Source: a bacterium
GTDB lineage: Bacteria; Verrucomicrobiota; Verrucomicrobiae; Opitutales; Opitutaceae
Direction of reading: 5' to 3'
Assembly (NCBI GenBank): GCA_021780625.1
Contig: JAJXYI010000516.1
Span: 1 to 14,362, forward strand
DNA: 14,362 nucleotides
The notes below the pieces were generated by a model. That model was not told the origin of the DNA and did not search any database. It was given only the letters and a program-made list of their open reading frames with translations. Below, piece after piece: positions 7,844-14,362 of this stretch (positions are counted from its first letter, which is position 1; every line of letters begins with the position of its first letter). Both the position numbers and the translations under genes were made by a program.

Positions 7844-8398
7844 TCAGTTCAGCGGCGGTTGCTTGTTCATGCTGAGCACGAACGCCACGACCTGCGTGAT
7901 CTTCTTTGCGCCGAGGATCGGCCCCCAGGTCGGCATGCCCTTGGCCTTCACGCCGGTGGTGACGGTGTGATAAATCTCCATCGGGCGGCCGCCGTGGATC
8001 CACTGCTGTTTGATCAGGCGCGGACCGATGTTGCCAGACAGGTCGGGACGATGGCAGGCCGCGCAATTGGCGAGGAACGTCGCGTGGCCCTCCGCGACGA
8101 TCTGCGGATTGCGGCTCATCGCATACAGGGTTTCGTCGTTGAGATTCGCGACGCTCGCCAGACGTTCTGCCTGGATGCGCGTCATCTCGGCATTCACAAT
8201 CTGGGCCTGGCTCGGGAGCACCTTCCACCACTCGTAACACGAGTAGTAGCCGACGGCGAAGATGATGGCTCCGTAGAACGTGGCGAGCCACCAGTTCGGA
8301 AGGCGACTGTTGTACTCCTGGATGCCGTCGTAGGTGTGCGGCCGGAGTTGATCCTCGTCATGATGGTCCGGGGAGGGCGTGGATTTGTCAGGCGTCAT
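7844..8398 (-). CDS. ccoP: cbb3 oxidase subunit III CcoP, short mono-heme form
   Basis: CcoP passes electrons from soluble or membrane cytochrome c to the CcoO heme. This protein has 184 residues, whereas classical CcoP has about 300 and two heme c sites. The N-terminal motif YDGIQEYNSRLPNWW (23-37) followed by a helix at about 36-58 is the standard CcoP anchor. Only one heme motif is present, CAACH (C112, C115, H116), with a probable axial Met at KGMPTWG (M155). The C-terminal half ends normally (QVVAFVLSMNK), so a second cytochrome domain appears to be absent by design and not lost to a frameshift. The ATG at 8398 lies 11 bases inside the end of ccoQ, an overlap typical of coupled subunits. 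Identification is firm because of the anchor motif and gene order. Confidence 0.92.
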   Translation of the reverse strand: MTPDKSTPSPDHHDEDQLRPHTYDGIQEYNSRLPNWWLATFYGAIIFAVGYYSCYEWWKVLPSQAQIVNAEMTRIQAERLASVANLNDETLYAMSRNPQIVAEGHATFLANCAACHRPDLSGNIGPRLIKQQWIHGGRPMEIYHTVTTGVKAKGMPTWGPILGAKKITQVVAFVLSMNKQPPLN

Positions 8399-8570
8399 GG
8401 CGTTCAGATGGGCGTTCGTCGACGAAGGGAAGGTTCTCGAACTGTTCGAGCTGCTTCGATTTCATCCGCATGGCTCTCCAGAAGAAGGCCACGTAGATCG
8501 ATGCCGAGACCACGAAGGCGAGCGTCCCGACGAAGACCACGGAATGGTCCATTACGATGCGTTGGAACAT
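8388..8570 (-). CDS. ccoQ: cbb3 oxidase small subunit CcoQ
   Basis: CcoQ is a small one-helix subunit that stabilises the cbb3 complex. The frame gives 60 residues with one hydrophobic helix at about 10-30 (VVFVGTLAFVVSASIYVAFFW), followed by a charged tail (KSKQLEQFENLPFVDE) like that of other CcoQ proteins. A purine-rich GAGGGAG lies about eight bases before the ATG at 8570, the best ribosome binding site in the operon. The gene begins 15 bases after the ccoNO stop and its end overlaps ccoP by 11 bases. Sequence alone is weak for so small a protein; position between ccoO and ccoP plus the helix-and-tail layout carry the call. Confidence 0.85.
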   Translation of the reverse strand: MFQRIVMDHSVVFVGTLAFVVSASIYVAFFWRAMRMKSKQLEQFENLPFVDERPSERHDA

Positions 8571-8585
8571 GGGCAGGCTCCCTCG

Positions 8586-10913
8586 TTATTTGGCTTCCGC
8601 GACCGCGTGCGCGGCCGGCGGAATGATGATGGTTTTGCCCAGTTTCTGGAGATATGCGATGAGCGCGATGATCTCCTTGTCGGGCGTGGCGTATCGGCCC
8701 TGCGAGCGGAGAGCGGCGACGATCTGGCTCTCCTGCGTTTCGACGTCCTGACGGATTTGTGCGGGCGTCATGGGAGCGTAGGGCACGCCGAGTTCACGAA
8801 GAACGTGGATCTTGCTCGGCAGTGCGGCCACGTCGGTCTTCTGGGTATAGAGCCAGGGGAACGGCGGCATGATCGATCCCGGCGACGTGCGCCGTGGATC
8901 CATCATGTGGTCGAAGTGCCAGGCGTCATTGTATTTTCCGCCGATGCGGGCCAGGTCGGGTCCGTTGCGCTTGGAGCCCCACTGGAATGGATGGTCGTAG
9001 ATCGATTCTCCGAGGCGCGAGTAGTCGCCGTAGCGCATGACATCCGGCACGAGTGTGCGGATCATCTGCGAGTGGCACAGGTAACAGCCCTCGCGGATGT
9101 AGATGTCGCGTCCGGCGAGCTCGAGAGGCGTGTAGGGCACTTCAATGCGGTCCTCGACGTTCGAGGCGCGGTGCATGATGATCGTCGGAATGATCTGGAT
9201 CGCCCCGCCTGCGGCAACGGCGATGAAGGTCAGAATCGTGAAGGGGATGGCGCTCTCGAGTAGCTTGTCATACCAGTCGCCCCACTTCTTGCCTCGCGTC
9301 TGGAAGTGCGCATAGGCCAGGACGAGGATGATCGCGGCGCCCACGAGTCCGGAGATGCTTACGAAGGCGTCGCCGAACATCCAGGCGCACAGGAAGATTG
9401 CGGCGAGGCAGGAGAAGACCACCGGAGGATTGAGGATCGCGCTGATCGCACCGATCGGGGCCGAGCGGCGCTCGGGTTCGTCTGCGGGCACCTCGATCGT
9501 GCCGTTCACGGGCTGCGAGCCGCGGATCGTACGGTAGAAGTTGTAACCCATCATCAGCCAGCCCGAGAGATAGAGCACCCCGCCGATCACGCGGAAGAGC
9601 ATGAGCGGAAGGATGGTTTGCAGCACCTCGATGAAGTTCGGGTAGGCGAGGACCGTGCCGTGCTCGGCCGTGGCATTGAGCATGTAACCCTCGGTGATGC
9701 CCGAGGCCCACATGGCGCCGATGTAGAAAAGGATTCCGATCAGGCCGATCCAGAAGTGAAGGTTGGCAAGGGTATTGGAATACAGCTTCTTGTTCCAGAG
9801 CCGCGGCACCAGGTAGTAGAACATGCCCGCCGCCATGAAGCCGTTCCAGCCGAGGGTGCCAGAGTGGACGTGACCGATCACCCAATCGGTGTAGTGACCA
9901 AGGGCGTTGATCGATTTGATCGCCAGAAGCGGCCCCTCGAAGGTCGCCATGCCGTAGAAGGTAAGCGCAGCCGCGAAAAACTTCAGCACCGGGTCCGCTC
10001 GCATGCGGTCCCATGCGCCGCGTAGCGTGAACAGGCCGTTGAGCATGCCGCCCCAGGACGGCGCCCACAGCATCAGCGAGAACACCATGCCCAGGGTCTG
10101 CAGCCAATTTGGAAGTGCCGTATTGAGCAGGTGATGAGGGCCGGCCCAGATGTAGACGAAGACCAGCGACCAGAAATGGATCACCGAAAGGCGATAGCTG
10201 TACACCGGACGCTCCGCGGCCTTGGGAACGAAGTAGTACATCAGGCCCAGGATCGGAGTCGTCAGCACGAACGCCACGGCGTTGTGTCCGTACCACCATT
10301 GCACCAACGCGTCCTGCACGCCTCCGAAAATCGGATAGCTGTGCGTCCAGCTCGTCGGAATCGACAGGTGGTTGACTATATAGAGCATGCCCACCGTGAC
10401 GATCGTCGCGATATAGAACCAGATCGCCACGTACAGACTCGGCTCCCGGCGGCGTTTCAGCGTCCAGAAGAAGTTTACGGCGAACACCACCCAGATCACC
10501 GTCACCGCGATATTCAGCGGCCAGATCATCTCCGCGTATTCCTTTCCGCGGGTCAGGCCCATCGGCAGCGTGATCGCCGCAGCCAGTATGATCGCCTGCC
10601 ATCCCCAGAAGTGGAGCTTCGACAGGAAATTGCTCGCGAGCCGCGCCTTCACCAGGCGCTGCGTCGTATAATAGATGCCCGCGAAGAACATATTGCCCAC
10701 GAGGGCAAAGATCACCGCGTTCGTGTGCACCGGTCGAAGGCGCGAGAACGTGATGTACGGGATACCGTGATTGAGCTGCCAGAAATTCAGCTCGGCGGCG
10801 ATATAGACGCCCACGAGCATGCCGATCGCGCCCCAGATTACTGAGGCGAGAAGGAACATGCGCACGATGCCGTCGTTGAACTCAATCGTCGTTTTTTGTG
10901 AGGACGCTGACAT
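8586..10913 (-). CDS. ccoNO: Fused cbb3 oxidase subunits I and II (CcoN-CcoO)
   Basis: This one 775-residue protein joins the catalytic subunit CcoN (about 1-465) to the mono-heme subunit CcoO (about 540-775). It reduces oxygen to water at a heme b3-CuB centre and pumps protons, with high oxygen affinity in this family. The CcoN part keeps His63 and His350 (low-spin heme b), His210, His260 and His261 (CuB), Tyr254 (cross-linked tyrosine), His348 (heme b3) and Glu326. These are offset by a constant three residues from the well-studied Pseudomonas stutzeri numbering as I recall it. The CcoO part has a helix at about 556-578, the heme motif GCYLCHSQ (C610, C613, H614) and probable axial Met682. 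The linker (about 495-540) carries two extra hydrophobic helices. No stop or frameshift separates the halves. The ATG at 10913 has no clear Shine-Dalgarno; it follows the upstream small gene by 22 bases. Confidence 0.96.
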   Translation of the reverse strand: MSASSQKTTIEFNDGIVRMFLLASVIWGAIGMLVGVYIAAELNFWQLNHGIPYITFSRLRPVHTNAVIFALVGNMFFAGIYYTTQRLVKARLASNFLSKLHFWGWQAIILAAAITLPMGLTRGKEYAEMIWPLNIAVTVIWVVFAVNFFWTLKRRREPSLYVAIWFYIATIVTVGMLYIVNHLSIPTSWTHSYPIFGGVQDALVQWWYGHNAVAFVLTTPILGLMYYFVPKAAERPVYSYRLSVIHFWSLVFVYIWAGPHHLLNTALPNWLQTLGMVFSLMLWAPSWGGMLNGLFTLRGAWDRMRADPVLKFFAAALTFYGMATFEGPLLAIKSINALGHYTDWVIGHVHSGTLGWNGFMAAGMFYYLVPRLWNKKLYSNTLANLHFWIGLIGILFYIGAMWASGITEGYMLNATAEHGTVLAYPNFIEVLQTILPLMLFRVIGGVLYLSGWLMMGYNFYRTIRGSQPVNGTIEVPADEPERRSAPIGAISAILNPPVVFSCLAAIFLCAWMFGDAFVSISGLVGAAIILVLAYAHFQTRGKKWGDWYDKLLESAIPFTILTFIAVAAGGAIQIIPTIIMHRASNVEDRIEVPYTPLELAGRDIYIREGCYLCHSQMIRTLVPDVMRYGDYSRLGESIYDHPFQWGSKRNGPDLARIGGKYNDAWHFDHMMDPRRTSPGSIMPPFPWLYTQKTDVAALPSKIHVLRELGVPYAPMTPAQIRQDVETQESQIVAALRSQGRYATPDKEIIALIAYLQKLGKTIIIPPAAHAVAEAK

Positions 10914-10935
10914 GGTTGGAGTGGAAGAAAGTGGT

Positions 10936-11217
10936 TCAGGAGTGACGGCCCCGGCAGTCGGGACAGCGCTCGTGGTCGGGCTTGTCTGAATGGCATCCGC
11001 CTTCGTGGCGGCGCTGCCCGCCGGGCTTATGATCCTTGAACGAGATCACCATCGCAGGCTCCTTGTCCCGAGCGCGCGGCTTCTCATCCCCGAATGGCAG
11101 CAGCGAGTCGCGCTCCGGGCTGCTCATGCGCGAGCGCGCGTGCTCCCGCAGGAAGAACACCACGAAGGTGATCACCAGGCAGAGACTGATGGTGAGCGTA
11201 AGCGGAATGACGGACAT
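10936..11217 (-). CDS. CcoS-like small membrane protein with Cys/His-rich tail
   Basis: This 93-residue protein opens the oxidase operon. It has one N-terminal helix at about 4-23 (IPLTLTISLCLVITFVVFFL), a short linker, a RDSLLPFGDE stretch at 36-45, then a tail rich in His and Cys (C75, H76, H82, C85, C88, H92 and others). The helix, linker and aspartate/glutamate-rich end of the first half resemble CcoS/FixS, a small assembly protein whose family ends in an RILFDDE-like segment. CcoS is otherwise missing from this cluster. The likeness is my reading and not proven. The Cys/His tail is not part of normal CcoS and could bind copper or zinc. The ATG at 11217 was chosen; a TTG at 11229 would add four residues. 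No strong ribosome binding site is visible. It ends 22 bases before ccoNO. Confidence 0.6.
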   Translation of the reverse strand: MSVIPLTLTISLCLVITFVVFFLREHARSRMSSPERDSLLPFGDEKPRARDKEPAMVISFKDHKPGGQRRHEGGCHSDKPDHERCPDCRGRHS

Positions 11218-11568
11218 GGACCAATACAATGAATGCGTTCAACGGACGAGGTTCGAGGCGGGGTGCACCTGCGACAACCGGGGAAAATACTGACAGCCCC
11301 GAGAATTGGCCGAAGATTCCACCCACCGCGAATGGTGCGAAAGCAAAGTAGCAATGCTTACGCGTTGGAAAGGCTCTTTTCTGAGCATATTTTGTCATTA
11401 GCTAATCAAATTCCGGCTATGATGTTAACTATGCGTATAGATAACACTGCATTGTGCATTTCTTGACCGACCCCTCTGAACGGCACTTCCGCCGTCTGCA
11501 CAAAAGATGCAATCGCTTGGGCAAGCGGTGCGCAGCGCAAAGCGATGGCCTTGTGCATACTGCGGACC
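11218..11568. promoter_or_regulatory. Divergent intergenic region, probable promoters of the oxidase operon and the 4-Cys gene
   Basis: About 350 bases separate the two divergent start codons. The part from about 11340 to 11465 is markedly AT-richer than the rest of the window, with palindromes TTAGCTAA (11398-11405) and GTTAAC (11424-11429). The heptamer TTGTGCA occurs at 11452-11458 and 11551-11557 and in inverted form at 11497-11503. A TTGAT half site (minus strand, around 11404-11409) recalls one arm of an FNR box, but the second arm is not there. I could not assign a convincing -35/-10 pair on either strand. That the region holds the operon promoter is inferred from layout and composition. 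Confidence 0.5.
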
Positions 11569-12054
11569 ATGGACGAACGGATGCTTCACGCGCTCGAATC
11601 CCAACGTGACCAACTTCATTCACGCTGGGAGGCCCTGCTGCGGGTTGAGCCGGTGACAACGCCCCTCGGTCAACCCGAGGCGTTGATGCACATGATCGAC
11701 TATACGCTGAACACGCTATTTGCGGCCCTCCGCACCCAGCATGCCCCTCGTCGTCATTTCCGCTCGATCTCCGCCGCGGCTTCGGACCGCAAGCTCTGCC
11801 CCTGCGGACGAAATCCGCTGCTCGCCTATTTCGTCGCCGGAGAACAGGCCATTCTCGAGGCGTTGATCCTCGCGCAGGCCAATCTGCCCGATTGCGCGGA
11901 GACACGCTCGGCCTCCCTTCAGGAGCTCAAGCACACCCTCGCCTGGGTCGCCTACCGTGAGATCGAGACCTTCTGCGCCCTGTGCCAGATGCGCGATCAG
12001 TCTCATGGCACGCCGCCGGCCACTGAGGAACACGCCGAGGCCAGTCCGGCCTGA
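11569..12054 (+). CDS. Uncharacterised helical protein with CxC and CxxC motifs
   Basis: I do not recognise this gene. From the ATG at 11569 it encodes 161 residues; an in-frame ATG at 11545 would add eight and cannot be excluded, and neither has a clear ribosome binding site. The sequence is mostly amphipathic helix. It opens with a LESQRDQLHSRWEALLR segment reminiscent of helical N-terminal domains of some regulatory proteins (for example RsbR-type), though that likeness is weak. Five cysteines include C77-P-C79 in KLCPCGRNP and C136-A-L-C139 in a later helix. Four of these could together bind a metal or Fe-S cluster, or form redox disulfides. There is no signal peptide or membrane helix. 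It is transcribed away from the cbb3 operon across a shared upstream region, so a link to oxygen or redox response is possible but only inferred. Confidence 0.7.
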   Translation: MDERMLHALESQRDQLHSRWEALLRVEPVTTPLGQPEALMHMIDYTLNTLFAALRTQHAPRRHFRSISAAASDRKLCPCGRNPLLAYFVAGEQAILEALILAQANLPDCAETRSASLQELKHTLAWVAYREIETFCALCQMRDQSHGTPPATEEHAEASPA

Positions 12055-12077
12055 GCGAATCCAACGCAGGCCGCGAC

Positions 12078-13436
12078 TCAGACGAGATACGTCTCGAGCG
12101 GCACCGGATCGATGACCTTCGCTTGCGGCATCGCCGCGGAGATCTGCTGCGCCATCCAGGCTCGCGCCTCGGGATCGCCGTGCGTGAGCACCACGCTGCG
12201 CGCCCGCGTCTGCTTCGCGAATTCCAGGAGCTGGTCGCGGTCCGCATGGCCGCTCAATTCGAATCGCTCGATGTGCGCGCGCACCTTCGTTTTCACCTGG
12301 CAGGCCTCGAACAGGAACGAGTCACCCTGCTTCGCCTGCTGCAGCTGGCCTCCCGGCGTGTCGGGATCGCAGTAGCCAACAAAACCGATCGTGTTGCGGG
12401 GATGCCCCACGAGCCCGCTCGCCAGCATGTAGCTTGGCGTGCGCTCCACCATCATGCCCGAACTCACCACGTAGATCGCGTTCGCACCGGTGTCCCGGCC
12501 TGCTTCGATCTGCCGCGGAAGGGGCTGGATTTTGAGCTCCTTGACGATGCTCCGGCTGAACTGCACCTGCTTGGTCTTTCGGGCGATCTCGTCGAAATAT
12601 TCCACGAGATCCATGCCCAGGCCCGACGCGTAGATAGGACAGTCCACCAGCTTCCGGAACTTTCGCGCGTCATGCAGCACCGTGAGGATCTCCTGCATCC
12701 GCCCCAACGCAAAGGTCGGGATCAGGTAGGACCCGCCACGCTGGATCGTGTCGTTGACGGAGTCCATCAGCCGCTGCATCTCCGCCGCACGCCCCTTGTC
12801 CGCGGGCCGCTCGGTCGCGCCGCGCGTCGTTTCCGTCACGAGCGTGTCGCAGGGCGACGTCGGGAATTTCGCCCCCTTGAGCGTCCGCTGGTCGTCAAAT
12901 TGCACGTCGCCCGTGAAGAAGATCACCCGGTGCTTGTGCTTGATCTCGACGGCCGCCGCGCCGGCCACGTGGCCCGCGGGGTGAAAGGTCACCTGGATCT
13001 CGTCGTTCGCCGAGCGGTAGCGTTTCGCGAGGTTGAATGGGACCGCATGCAGCCTGGACGAGTAGCGCCCCACCTCTTCGTGGGTGAAAAGTGGATACTC
13101 AGCGATTTTCTCCTCGTCGCGCTGGCGGAGCATCACGCTGGCCGAATTCTTCAGCATGCGTTCGATCAGCATCCGGCTGCCGTGCGTCATGATGACCTGG
13201 GTGTTCGGGTGCTCCCGCATCGCGATTGGGAGGCTCCCGATGTGATCGAGGTGGCAGTGCGTGATGATGATCAGGTCGATCGTCTTGTCCCTGATCTTGG
13301 AGTAGTCTGGTGCGGCATGGCGTCCCGCAATCTTGGGGTGCAGCCCGCAGTCGATCAGGAGGTTGAAGTCGCCGAGTTGGACGAAAAGGGAGTTGGCACC
13401 TATGCCGCCTTGGCGGTTCAGATCGGTTAGCTTCAT
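12078..13436 (-). CDS. Beta-CASP metallo-beta-lactamase-fold RNA-processing protein
   Basis: The 452 residues match the RNA-specific metallo-beta-lactamase group (CPSF73/YSH1 type, COG1236), whose members cut RNA using two zinc ions. The zinc ligands are visible: H60, H62, D64 and H65 in THCHLDH, H156 in GHVAGA, D177 in FTGD, and the late His residues H397 (SGHAD) and H419 (THGD). The beta-CASP insertion spans about 215-390, with SYLIPTFALGRMQE at its start and SSGMM in the middle. The full catalytic set and normal length suggest an active enzyme. Its exact RNA substrate cannot be told; it is not the RNase J type, since the C-terminal J domain is absent. The ATG at 13436 directly precedes the first beta strand. 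It is convergent with the 4-Cys gene (23-base gap) and lies 72 bases downstream of apaG on the same strand. Confidence 0.9.
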   Translation of the reverse strand: MKLTDLNRQGGIGANSLFVQLGDFNLLIDCGLHPKIAGRHAAPDYSKIRDKTIDLIIITHCHLDHIGSLPIAMREHPNTQVIMTHGSRMLIERMLKNSASVMLRQRDEEKIAEYPLFTHEEVGRYSSRLHAVPFNLAKRYRSANDEIQVTFHPAGHVAGAAAVEIKHKHRVIFFTGDVQFDDQRTLKGAKFPTSPCDTLVTETTRGATERPADKGRAAEMQRLMDSVNDTIQRGGSYLIPTFALGRMQEILTVLHDARKFRKLVDCPIYASGLGMDLVEYFDEIARKTKQVQFSRSIVKELKIQPLPRQIEAGRDTGANAIYVVSSGMMVERTPSYMLASGLVGHPRNTIGFVGYCDPDTPGGQLQQAKQGDSFLFEACQVKTKVRAHIERFELSGHADRDQLLEFAKQTRARSVVLTHGDPEARAWMAQQISAAMPQAKVIDPVPLETYLV

Positions 13437-13508
13437 GTCGTGCCCGCGAGGGAGCGTGAACGCAGCTCCAAGTGCAAGTCTTTGCTTCCGCGGCGGACCT
13501 GCGGCTGT

Positions 13509-13931
13509 TCATTCCATCGAGCGTGGAATGTGCATCGGGAAAGGAGCCAGGCGCACGTGAATCTTGCGCCCCAGGTCATCCATGCCGTGGAAGCAACCGT
13601 TCGCAACACCGTCGATTGCCGTCACATGATAGCTATTGTACGAAAACCGCTCGCCGGGCGCGAGTGTGGGGGTTTCGCCCACGATTCGGTCGCCTTCCAA
13701 TACCATGCGAGTCCCATCGCAGTGCTGTACGACCCACTTTCGTCCGAGCAGCGTGATCGTGCGGTCCGACCGGTTCTCAATCGTGATGAAATACACGAAC
13801 GCATGCGGTTTGTCCGGAGGCAGGTTGACCCCGCCGTGCTGATGGCACAGCCGGTCGAGCCGGGCGGTGAGACCGGGAAGTTCGATTGAGTGACAGTCGG
13901 ACACCCCCAAAAACAAGCACGGTTTTCGCAT
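13509..13931 (-). CDS. apaG: ApaG-domain protein
   Basis: ApaG proteins are small beta-sandwich proteins of about 125-130 residues, linked to Co/Mg resistance in enterobacteria; their biochemical role is unsettled. Here 140 residues are predicted from the ATG at 13931. The domain is clear: FVYFITIENRSDRTITLLGRKW at about 45-66 (the TVTIxN...LLGRxW core), EGDRIVGETPTLAPGERFSY at about 79-98 (the GxGVVGxxPxLxPGE segment), and YHVTAIDGVANGCFHGM toward the end. The first 15 residues do not look like domain, so a GTG at 13904 with GGGG just before it is an equally possible start; the frame is also open upstream to a GTG or ATG near 13985. It precedes the RNase-like gene on the same strand by 72 bases and may share its transcript. 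Confidence 0.87.
   Translation of the reverse strand: MRKPCLFLGVSDCHSIELPGLTARLDRLCHQHGGVNLPPDKPHAFVYFITIENRSDRTITLLGRKWVVQHCDGTRMVLEGDRIVGETPTLAPGERFSYNSYHVTAIDGVANGCFHGMDDLGRKIHVRLAPFPMHIPRSME
13510..13530 (-). other. Inverted repeat across the apaG stop codon
   Basis: CATTCCA at 13510-13516 pairs perfectly with TGGAATG at 13524-13530, leaving a 7-base loop. The hairpin covers the last sense codons and stop of apaG. No U-rich run follows, so it does not look like a classical intrinsic terminator. A role in attenuation, mRNA 3' stability or nothing at all is possible. The 72 bases between apaG and the next gene show no other clear signal. Confidence 0.4.
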
Positions 13932-14014
13932 CGCGCAAGCGCCCGCGCACGGGAGTTGGTTCGGCGGTCGGAGCACGGAAGCCATAAGGCAGAAGGCGGA
14001 CCTCGGTCCAATTT

Positions 14015-14077
14015 CGCCTTCCTACCTCCGACTTCCCCCCGTCCCGTCCCGTCTTCTGGCTTCTTACTCCTGGCATC
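14015..14077. repeat. Degenerate heptamer repeat (GARGYCA-like, on the minus strand), about nine units
   Basis: On the + strand the tract splits into 7-base units that keep one phase: CGCCTTC, CTACCTC, CGACTTC, CCCCCGT, CCCGTCC, CGTCTTC, TGGCTTC, TTACTCC, TGGCATC. Read on the minus strand the best units are GAAGTCG, GAGGTAG, GAAGGCG and GAAGCCA, like the tract after glmM. The middle units are C-rich and fit less well. It lies in the 248-base gap between the divergent apaG and purH starts. I see no promoter motif inside it. Confidence 0.65.
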
Positions 14078-14179
14078 ACTGGATTCCGTCCTCTGTTCCG
14101 TTCCCTGTCCGCAGCCGCGGTGGAGAATCATGCTTGCCGCCTGCCGTGGGGGGCCGCAGAACGCCCTTTTCTCACCACC

Positions 14180-14362
14180 ATGGAAAAGCTGGCTCTTCTC
14201 TCTGTTAGCGACAAACGCGGGCTCGTCGAATTTGCGACGTCGCTGGTCAGGCAACACGGCTACCGTATCCTCTCGACGGGCGGTACCGCCAAGCTTCTCG
14301 CGGACAAGGGACTCCCTGTCACCGAGGTCAGCCAGCATACGGGTTTTCCCGAAATCATGGAG
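14180..14362 (+). CDS. purH: Bifunctional AICAR formyltransferase / IMP cyclohydrolase PurH, 5' end only
   Basis: PurH carries out the last two steps of purine (IMP) synthesis in the cytoplasm. Only the first 61 residues are in the window; the full protein is usually near 520. They form the start of the MGS-like IMP cyclohydrolase domain: [14 protein letters not shown] at about 6-19, the phosphate-binding [11 protein letters not shown] at 30-40, and [14 protein letters not shown] at 47-60, which leads into the GRVKTLHP motif beyond the window edge. The ATG at 14180 gives the normal N-terminus, [12 protein letters not shown], so the start is confident even though no Shine-Dalgarno is evident. 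The gene runs off the right end. Confidence 0.93.
   Translation, partial: MEKLALLSVSDKRGLVEFATSLVRQHGYRILSTGGTAKLLADKGLPVTEVSQHTGFPEIME

Noticed and set aside
7232..8626. Long + strand frame of 464 codons opposite ccoG, ccoP and ccoQ
   Set aside because: Antisense shadow of three well-supported genes, with no recognisable motif.
11398..11412. Possible FNR box (TTGAT-N4-ATCAA)
   Set aside because: Only the TTGAT half is present on the minus strand; the other half does not match.
12123..13430. Long + strand frame of 435 codons opposite the beta-CASP gene
   Set aside because: Antisense shadow; the minus-strand protein has the full set of zinc ligands.
13622..14338. Minus-strand frame of 238 codons over apaG, the repeat tract and the purH start
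   Set aside because: It overlaps two real genes on different strands and runs through the heptamer tract; no family likeness.

Overview
The window is about 14.4 kb of GC-rich DNA with ordinary, dense bacterial coding. It looks like a chromosome segment of a verrucomicrobium, most likely of the Opitutaceae or a near relative. That placement is an inference from three things: the fused ccoN-ccoO gene, the set of proteins around it, and degenerate heptamer (GARGYCA-like) repeats between genes. I see no rRNA, tRNA, CRISPR array, insertion sequence, phage gene or replication origin.

Left end (1-1902, + strand): the 3' part of trpD (anthranilate phosphoribosyltransferase) overlaps glmM (phosphoglucosamine mutase) by a GTGA junction. 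A convergent gap follows that carries a short run of heptamer repeats. An EamA/DMT-family transporter gene lies on the - strand (2035-2892).

Centre (3070-11217, - strand): one long operon for a cbb3-type (high oxygen affinity) cytochrome c oxidase and its assembly. In transcription order it reads: a 93-residue CcoS-like membrane protein with a Cys/His-rich tail; a fused CcoN-CcoO protein; CcoQ; a short CcoP with one heme c site; CcoG (Fe-S protein); a 48-residue single-helix membrane protein; a SafE/TauE-like membrane protein; and the copper P-type ATPase CcoI. The genes are overlapping or separated by 1 to 69 bases. The structural subunits make the terminal oxidase. CcoG, the SafE-like protein and CcoI probably supply and handle copper for the binuclear centre. 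No full-length FixH/CcoH is present; the 48-residue protein sits where it would be.

Right end: a relatively AT-rich divergent region (about 11218-11568) separates the oxidase operon from a + strand gene for an unrecognised helical protein with CxC and CxxC motifs. Two - strand genes follow: a beta-CASP metallo-beta-lactamase RNase-like protein and ApaG. A second, longer heptamer-repeat tract lies before the 5' end of purH, which runs off the window on the + strand.

There is no clearly new defence or mobile system. The most interesting points are the compact variant cbb3 operon (fused NO subunit with extra linker helices, mono-heme CcoP, two tiny membrane proteins), the divergent four-cysteine protein, and the intergenic heptamer repeats.
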